Assembly (NCBI GenBank): GCA_905250115.1
Contig: CAJNOI010000063.1
Coordinates: 373,265 to 437,264 of the forward strand
Origin: Adineta steineri
Lineage: Eukaryota > Rotifera > Eurotatoria > Adinetida > Adinetidae
DNA: 64,000 nucleotides
Reading direction: 5' to 3'
Of the stretch, positions 56,228-64,000 are shown piece after piece (within the stretch, counting starts at the first letter, position 1; each line of letters begins with the position of its first letter). The notes beneath the pieces were generated by a model that searched no databases, was not told where the DNA came from, and was given only the letters and a program-made list of their open reading frames with translations. Position numbers and translations under genes: made by a program.

Positions 56228-58873
56228 TTAATCACAATCAAGTATCATATGTTCATCGGGATGTTCTAACCAATGAAGAATTGATGAAAGTTCATCTTCT
56301 AATATTTCATTAGATTTCTTTTCAGTAGTTTTGTTATTTTCTACCGACAATAATTGACGTGCTTTCTCTTTAATTTCATTCGAACAACCATCACTGATAA
56401 GAAAATCAAGTACATTTTCTAATTCTTTTGTTTTTCCTCCAATAAATTCTATTAAATGAAGACATTGTATTTCTGTTTCATGTCCACCATCACCAATTAA
56501 CAAAGGTATTTGAGCAATAACAATTGTTGATAATGATTCACGATTAATAGTGTTTCCAAATGAAAATTCATATTGATTAATTGAACAATCATTATTATTT
56601 GCTTTAGTCAATATAATATACCATGCATGAGCAAGTGCACAACGAACAACATCACCAAGAGAATATTCTGTAAGTTGAATAAAATTTGATGTTAAATAAT
56701 TATCTAATGGTGAGAGTAAATCATATTCCACAAGTGTTGCAAGAAAATCAATAAGACTTCCTTGAATATATTCATTATTATTATGAACAAATTTTTCAAT
56801 AATACGTTGAAGGAATTCATTGTTAAACCAAGAAGGATATTTATCATGTTTGGATATGTTTGTTGTTGTTTTTATTAATTGTATAAAAAAATGAAGAATA
56901 GAATCTTTATTATCCCATTGTAATAATTTATCTGTATCTTGAAAAAGAAGTTTTTCTATAATCGTATAAAGTGATTCAAGATAATATATTCTATTTGGTG
57001 TATTAAGTATTAAATTAAATAATGCTTGATAAACAAGTGTTGTTCTAGTTTTATTTTTAATATGTTCAATAATAATATCATCTAGATTATTGTTTAATAA
57101 CTTAAATTGTTGTAGTTTTCCAAAGCAATTGATTAATTGTGCAAAATTTTTATCATGATTATTTTCTCCATTTAACATTTTAACAATTGTTGAAGAATAA
57201 AAATCAAGTTTATAAAGAAATGATTCAGAATTTGATGTCAATGGTTGAATAGCATCAAGAACAATTGATGCAAGATCCATTGCTTCAATATTTCGTTCAT
57301 ATAAATGACAGCAGATATATTCTGTTAATTCACCGAATTCATCTTCTTGATCAACTGCAACTATATACAAAAAGCATATTAATCAAACGGAAATGATATG
57401 GAGGCAAATGAGCGAAAGGCAATTCAGCGAAATGATTTTTCTTGATGAGGATATGGACGAAAAGTGTTTCGCAGTTGTGACTTTCGCGCATTTTTTTTCA
57501 CTCAACGGACACCATATCTATTGCTGAAATCTCACGAAAGATGAACTACAATGTTATTTTCTTCTAATTACAGGGTTAAACTGAACAAAAATGCTATGTG
57601 ATGTATTGCATCTTCAAGGAAACAGACGTACATCATATTATGCCAAAACGAAGATCAGAATCGATTAAATAGAAAACTTTCTTTTGACTATACTCATATC
57701 TTGGTATTAGTGATCCTATGGGTTGTCGTTAGTAGTACAAAACTATAAAAATAAGACTATTATTGAATTGTCAAACTTAAATAGACTCGAGTTGATCAAA
57801 GGTTTCGAACATTATAGGTGAAAACTGAAGTCTCCGTAGGTAAAAATTTGAGTTTGTATCTGAAAATATTGTTATATTCAGATACTAAAGTGGGTTTAAA
57901 TTAAATTCTAATCCTAATGATGAAATGAAGATAAATCAATGTCCTCTGGTCTCTAACTTAAGTAATAGAACTTACGATTTTGTTCGTGTTCATCGATTTC
58001 TTCAATTTCTGTTTCTTGCATATAGAGAAAAAGTGCTTTGAGACAAGCATTTAATTTAATAATTGGCTGTTGATATTCATAACGTGATGAAATAATCGAT
58101 AAAAGCATATGAACATAATCAGATAAGGATTTTTCTAAAATACGATTTAAATAAAAGACAAGTTGATCTTCATTTAACACATATTTCGCTGTTTTTAATA
58201 CAAAAGCACGTATTGCTGTAGTATCTGACAAATTTTCATAAATATTTAATTCTTTAATTAATAATTGTTGTTTGTCTTGATCCAAAAGTATTAGAATATG
58301 ATAAATAAGATCTGAATTTAATGAATGTTTTTGAATTTGATCGAATAATTGATATTGATCATGTTTAGAAAGATAGAGAGCTAAAAACTGTGCCAATGTG
58401 TTTCGTACATAAAGATTTGGATCTGGTGAAAATATTTTAATAATATGTGTAAAAAATTGTTCATCAAATGATTGATAAAGATCATGTTCATAAATGAGAA
58501 TAGCTATTTGTAATGATAAATGTCGAACAATACTTGAATAATTTAAAAGTGAATGATAACAAAGTCTATTAAGGAAATCATTTTTATTCAATTCTAAAAT
58601 ATGTAAATGTTGACGTAATGAAAAACGTATTAAACGTAGTTGATATTCAAATGTAACATTATTTGATGAATGAAAAGGTAGAATAATTGATAAAATAATT
58701 GTTTCAATTGATGATTTTAATTGTGGATATTTTTGAAAAGTTTGATTTAATAATTGAGTAAATCGTTCGAAATAATCACGAGATAATTGAGGATTATCAG
58801 ATTGAGTTTGAATTAAAAAACGATTGAATATTGTTTCAATTAATTCTAAGTGTTTTTCATCGGTAGTACCCAT
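56228..58873 (-). CDS. HEAT/ARM-like helical protein, possibly BRAT1-related
   Basis: Two exons on the minus strand, 58873-57976 and 57360-56228. The donor is AATC/GTAAG and the acceptor TATAG/TTGCAG; in phase, giving 676 residues. The whole protein is amphipathic helices in pairs, as in HEAT or armadillo repeats (for example DPNLYVRNTLAQFLALYL). The C-terminal tail is acidic and ends in a short segment reading ILEDELSSILHWL, finishing with LDCD. BRAT1, a HEAT-repeat partner of Integrator and DNA-damage signalling, has a similar layout and ends in DCY, but identity is low and I would not name it on this alone. The 615 bp intron is long for this region and contains GGCAAATGAGCG/GCGAAATG repeat words, probably an old insertion. 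Confidence 0.72.
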
Positions 58874-59565
58874 CTTAAATAAAATAAATATATTCTAACG
58901 TCTTATTCTATATTTCTTAGGATAATATTACATTTCGCATCCGTTGATGCAATAGAAATTTAACATTATACTTTAATTTGAGTCTTCCCGGCGGATATAT
59001 ACATATATCAGTACAATTAGATACAAAATTTAGAATTATGATGTAAAAAGAAATATAAAACTTTTAAGAAAGTTCAATCTGTTTTTTAAAAATAGTATAA
59101 ACTTATTTCGTTAGATGAGTCAGTATGTTTCAATATCGACTTGCTATTGGTTCAATGTAAATATATCATTCTCTATTATATATCAGTCATATTTTATAAT
59201 AAATCTTAAAAGCAATGCTTAGATATACAAAACACTTCTAACAATTATGTCTATATCCTTTTATAACTTTAAACAATGAAAAATGGAACTATTAATAAGC
59301 ACAGTTGCTATCTGTGGCTCCCTCTTATGAATAGCTTTTAAAATTTAGTTGACGAATAACTCTCAAGTAGAAATACTATTTTGTGACGAGAATAAATACA
59401 TATAACTTACTACGGTAATAGAAGACTATTGATGCAAGTAATTTCCAGTAATACTGACGTGAGAGAATGTTCTCGGGTGTTCAGATAAATGAGTGAAAAG
59501 TAGAATCTATTAAAAACTATAACATGAATAAGTTATATAAAATGTAACGAGAAGAAAGCATTGAC
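58874..59565. other. Intergenic
   Basis: AT-rich; the first part is the upstream region of the HEAT-like gene. Nothing else seen. Confidence 0.4.
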
Positions 59566-59790
59566 TCAAGTTGATTCAAGTTTATTACGAGCAATATATT
59601 TACGAACAAGTCTTTGTGCTTGAATTACATCAAGTAATCCATCATCTGCTAAACTTATATTTGATATTTGTGTTCGCATATTTACAGGTTTAATAGTAGT
59701 AGAAACAATTGTTGGTATGAACATGCTTCCAGTAGCATCAATAATAAAAGCAAGATCTAAATCTGTCGATTTATTTGATTTTTTAGTCAT
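59566..59790 (-). pseudogene. von Willebrand A-domain start, truncated
   Basis: A 74-codon minus-strand frame begins MTKKSNKSTDLDLAFIIDATGSM. DLAFIIDATGSM is the first strand and MIDAS motif (DxTxS variant) of a vWA domain. After it, instead of the rest of the domain (about 150 residues), the frame runs into FIPTIVSTT and a short helical tail with LVRKYIARNK. It looks like a gene that lost its middle, or a tiny derived gene. Confidence 0.4.
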
Positions 59791-60636
59791 TGTGTATAGT
59801 CCAATTATATATTGATTTTCAATAAAAAAATAAATTTATTTCTAAAGCCTTAGCCTTTATATACGAAGCAAATGAGCTACAAGTAGATTATTGCAACATC
59901 ATTGGGAAATAACTTGTATTTGTTTATTCTTTATGTGAGTATGTACTATTTGTTTACTTATGCAAACAATTGGCATCAATTATTAAACTCAAACAAATCA
60001 AAATTTATTATTTATCATAAAGAATAGGAACTTTTAAAAAGACGGATGGAAACAAATGATTTATAGGATCATTCTAATCCTACACTGGAACAACAATAGC
60101 CAAAAATATTTATCAAAATATATGAAGAATATCCAAATACATGAATCGGTTCTTACTGAATACACTTTTTAATCATTATCAAATTGAAGCTTATGTACGA
60201 TATATATTAGAACAAAAGAATTCTATTATGTCTTGATAATAACTGCAAGATCTTTGTCGATCAATTATATGAATTATTTCTGGATAGTTCATTGTCTATG
60301 GGTATCAAACTATTATGCTGCGTTGTAAGAAGAAAAGATACATAAATCCCTAGAAGTCTATAAATATAAGGATTAAAATAGCTCGGACGAACATAATCAG
60401 ATGAAAATCGAAGTATGATTTGAGTCATCATTGTCAAGAAAAAATTATTATATATAACTATGTTAGGATAGAGAGAGACTAAGCCAATATCTTTGAACGA
60501 TAGTTGACGTGACTAACGAGATAGTATTTATTGTTGATGAGGTCAAATAATTTATTACTATCAGCTGTTAATGCCTTGAAAAGACACGCTCTCTTGTCAT
60601 TTGTTATATATACAGAAAAAGAAGAATAAAAAAGAG
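59791..60636. other. Gene-free stretch
   Basis: AT-rich, nothing recognised. Confidence 0.4.
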
Positions 60637-60995
60637 CGAGAGAAGAAGAAGAAAAAAGGTGTACACGTAGAGTAGTCCATAAATCACTATACCGACAAAA
60701 GATCGAATATTTTTATTAGAATTCGATTAAACGAATTTATTTTTTCATCGTTCATACAAATAACGCTAGTAAGAATCTTTGTTAAGTATTAACATGTAGG
60801 AAAGAACAATATAATGAGTATGGATTCTCACTAATCTTGTTTGTATAAATTTAGAGTGTGAACATATCTCTATTCTTGGTAAAATAAATAAATCCGTTTA
60901 ATCGAATTGTAATAGAGGTATTCAATTTTTTCTGGGTAAAATTGCTTTTAGATCACTTTACGCGTATACTTTTTCTCGTCTTCTTCTTCTTCTTC
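60637..60995. repeat. Diverged inverted repeat, about 355 bp
   Basis: Inner arms: AATTCGATTAAACGAATTTATTTT (from 60720) against the complement of AAATAAATCCGTTTAATCGAATT (to 60908), with one visible mismatch in the core. The similarity continues outward, with gaps, to GAAGAAGAAG (60642) and CTTCTTCTTCTTC (about 60995). Arms are about 110 bp with about 140 bp between. It may be an old foldback element or MITE. No target duplication was found. Confidence 0.6.
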
Positions 60996-62605
60996 TTTCT
61001 CTTTTTGCGATTTTGTTTCTTTATCAATAACAAAAGGCAAGAGCACATGTTACTTTTCAAGGTATCAATAGCTAATAGCAGCAAACTATATGACCTTATC
61101 ATCAATATATATTGTCTCATTATCCACGTCAACTATCATTCAGAGATATAGACTTAGTTTCTATTCTTAATATAGTATGTATAGTTATATATATAATAAT
61201 TTTTTCTTGACAATGATGGTTTAGATTATCAAAACGCAAAATTTATCATATTTTCAATAAAAACATTCTTCAATTCTTACATTTATTGTCCTCATCAATA
61301 TCAAATATTTATCTCCACGACATTGTCAACATCATCCGGTGAATCGAATGGAAATAAATAATGAATATGATAAAATATCATATCGAATAACTTTATTTAT
61401 AATAATTTACATAAAATCGATTCAACCAATTTATAATCAATAAAATTCAGTATGTATTTAGAATAAGATACTATATATAATATTTTAACTTTTAGAAAAC
61501 GAGAAATATTCAGATACATATAATATTCAATAGACATGTAGATCATAAATCTTTGATGATCATTGTACAAGAGCGAGTATAAAACTAAGACCACTTTTAC
61601 AGAATATTACTTTATTTTATGATATGCTTTTCAACCTATTCAATTCTTAATCGCATATAGACGTTAGATAGCTCTTTTGTCTGAATACAGAATGAAGAAT
61701 AACAAAACTAAGTAGCATAGTATCAGGTGCTCGATGAAAGTATGTGTTTATATTAAAATATATTCACGGGTGTTATTGTCAGAAAGAAATCAGCTGTATA
61801 GCGTTCTTTGTTAAGTTATGCAGAGTATATTTTTGTGCTGTTATGCACAGCTGTAAGAATGATAATAAAATAGTAAAGGAATAATTCTTTACGAATGAAA
61901 TCTTTCAAATAGCCAATTGTTTTTTTTATTAGAAACATACTTAGATGTATGCGATATACTAGGCAATCGTAGTTCTTCCTAGATGTTATATTAAAGCTAT
62001 TATATGTCTTCTTATCAGAGTCTTCTTTCATCAGCTTCAATTTCTAGCCAGTCTACAATATATCACCGATCTTACTATTTATTTACACGCACTTCAATAT
62101 TTATTTTTAAGTGCTAAAATGTATCGTTATAGAAAAGAAAGAAAAAAATAATAATATAAAACAAATTGCTTTTTTTTATCTTTTCATTGTGTAAAGAAAA
62201 TGAATCATTAAATGGTACTTTTACATATGATTGTTCTTTCTTTTCTTGTCTATAATGACACATTTTCGTCCTTGAAAATTAAGCTGAAATATATATAAAA
62301 AGATAATGCATCTAGTTGTACATATTGGGCTGACGAAATTAATGCAATGAGCTGTATAATATCTTATATATTCCTATGAAGAAACTATTAACTGTTTAGA
62401 AAGTTTTGTCTGTTAGATAGTTTGAAACATCTAGTTTGGTAACTTCTGTTATTATAGCGTATCTACTAGAATCATAACACATCTGTGTATATATACATGA
62501 CTGTCTTTTATTCTTCAGATGATAAATATCTTCTGATAGCTGTTAACAGTTGGCATATAAATGTAAACGTCTACAGTAAATATGTCAAAGTAGGATTTAA
62601 TCTTA
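60996..62605. other. Gene-free stretch
   Basis: AT-rich DNA with TATATA runs near 61183; no supported gene. Confidence 0.4.
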
Positions 62606-62812
62606 ATAATCGCCAGGGGTGGCGCGATCAGGGGAGGTATCGGGGGTATAATACCCCCTTAATCTTCAAAACTTTCTATTTTTTGCTCAATAAAATCGGC
62701 AAATCTTCTTAAGTTTTTTACCAAAGATGATGCTAAATCCCCCAGAAATTCAAAAACATTTCGGTACACCTGTCCCCAATGTTGACTGACTCGCGCCACC
62801 TCTGATAACCGC
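62606..62812. mobile_element. hAT-type MITE with 8 bp target-site duplication
   Basis: The element is 62614-62804 (191 bp). It begins CAGGGGTGGCGCGA and ends TCGCGCCACCTCTG, an inverted repeat of 14 bp with one mismatch. Flanking 8-mers ATAATCGC (62606-62613) and ATAACCGC (62805-62812) differ at one base. CAG-type ends with an 8 bp duplication define the hAT superfamily. It has no coding capacity. Because the target copies and ends are so similar, insertion was recent by comparison with the other repeats in the window. Confidence 0.85.
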
Positions 62813-64000
62813 TAAATCATAACCTTTTTGTATTTAAATATTGCGTTAATAAATAAACTTGAATATGAATGAATATATATAATTGAGTAGAAGAAAATAT
62901 CAAATTACTTTTCTATTTTTTTATCACGGTATATTAGTTCGATAGAAGAAAAGAAAGAGTCATCCTTTCAAAAATTTATTTCAAATTATTGAACTCAGTT
63001 AAAATCTCAAGTTTAAACTTTTACATACAAAAATCATTTAAAATCATCTTTATTGTTGCTATGCATCAAACATTCTCCTCTTATTTCATGTACTCAAACA
63101 CCCAGTTCGTTAAGGAAACATGATAATAGTTCGTTTCGTGCTAGACTATATTTATTTTCCCTACGGAAAAGATTATAGGCATGTACATAGTGTAGCTAAT
63201 CAATTATTAACAAAGTATAATTTCAAAATGTTGTACTTGTTATTCTTCATAAATTATTTGTGGTTCATATATATAATTATTTGCAAAAACAAATAGTAAT
63301 AATGATGTAGTAGAATAGAACTTATGATTTGATTATAATAGTAATTTTTCTTTCTTATATATATATAAGAAATTGGTTTAACGAAAATTCAATTTCCCTA
63401 GAGATTATTCGATTTCTGAATAATTAAAATACAATCAATTTATAGTCCATATATTATAAAAATATAGATTGATTGAAGATGCAACTATTTACATTAGATT
63501 TTTATATTTATTCTATTTGAATAAAAAAAAGAAATTTAATAAATGAAGTCAGTCTTATTAAGTGGTTCTCCGCATCTAACAAATCTTATGAGACATTAAT
63601 TTTGTTATTATAAAATTAGCAAATTCAGTACGACAAAGATAAGCCGATCTTCTTTTTTTTTCTTTAGAAAGTTATTTTAACATAACTGTCATTGTCGTTG
63701 TTGAGTGTTTTTTTAAACATTTTATTCAGTTTGAATTTTTATTAGCAAATAAACTATTTGTAAGGATTCTATACAAATATCAAACGCCTTTTTTTTGTTT
63801 CATTTTCGTTCTCAAGGATAGGCACCAATCATTACAAATAGAAAAGAATACGTGATGAATGATCTTTACCATTGCGTTCTTATCTTTATCTTCCAGTAGT
63901 CGAAATGTCATCATTCGTTCTTTTTGTGTGTAATCTCGTTTTTTGTAGTCAACTCCCTGCTGTACGAATGTATATTATATGTAAATAAGTAGAAATTTTT
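62813..64000. other. Gene-free stretch to window end
   Basis: AT-rich with a TATATATATATA run near 63356; no recognised gene. Confidence 0.4.

Noticed and set aside
1-64000. CRISPR arrays, rRNA genes, confident tRNA genes, LTR or capsid-bearing elements
   Set aside because: Looked for and not seen; the only tRNA-like signal is the weak box pair at 4706-4762.

Overview
The window looks like a bdelloid rotifer genome. It is AT-rich (roughly 30% GC by eye) and its genes have mostly 50-60 bp GT-AG introns. It carries families typical of bdelloids: secreted PAN/Thr-rich/Kelch proteins, FG-GAP (VCBS) repeat proteins, F-box proteins, ADP-ribosyltransferase relics, and scattered GTGGGTG motifs resembling the bdelloid telomere repeat TGTGGG. 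The species is not identified; placement is inference from gene content.

The window splits into two parts. Positions 1 to about 36.6 kb are accessory: few intact genes, many relics, transposon remains, an N gap at 32528-32537, and eleven short GTGGGTG/CACCCAC motif loci, most of them hairpin-like. Left to right it holds: a GNAT-like scrap; an F-box-like gene broken by one in-frame TGA (1577-3313, minus); a terminal-inverted-repeat element with a 222 bp palindrome inside (4076-5544); a two-exon membrane RING-H2 gene (5924-8498); a PAN/Thr-rich/seven-blade Kelch gene with a nonsense codon (10228-13658); B-box-like and FG-GAP relics; a four-exon TTK/Mps1-like kinase (15799-16920); ADP-ribosyltransferase relics; a small secreted Cys protein (18259-18687); an intronless 3078-residue DUF6606/DUF3638/DUF3645 helicase-like protein (21368-30604); a hAT relic; an FG-GAP gene cut by the gap; and a transposon-like MHDLLEG relic.

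Positions 36.6-59 kb are core: conserved multi-exon housekeeping and signalling genes packed closely, some sharing short bidirectional promoters. They are steroid 5-alpha-reductase, ACTR10 (dynactin Arp11), a coiled-coil protein, ribosomal protein RPL23/uL14, a BAH-domain nuclear protein with an A8 frameshift, a possible Rel-homology protein, a Tctex-type dynein light chain, a peroxisomal ABCD transporter, a vasopressin/oxytocin-type prohormone (CFITNCPIG-GKR plus a 14-Cys neurophysin), a RING-H2 ubiquitin ligase and a HEAT-like protein. ACTR10 and the Tctex light chain both serve dynein/dynactin transport, but they are separate transcription units.

From 59 kb to the end the DNA is nearly gene-free: a vWA scrap, a 355 bp diverged inverted repeat (60637-60995), and a hAT-type MITE with 8 bp target-site duplications (62614-62804). 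Exon joins were made by reading splice sites and phase by hand; they have not been tested against transcripts.
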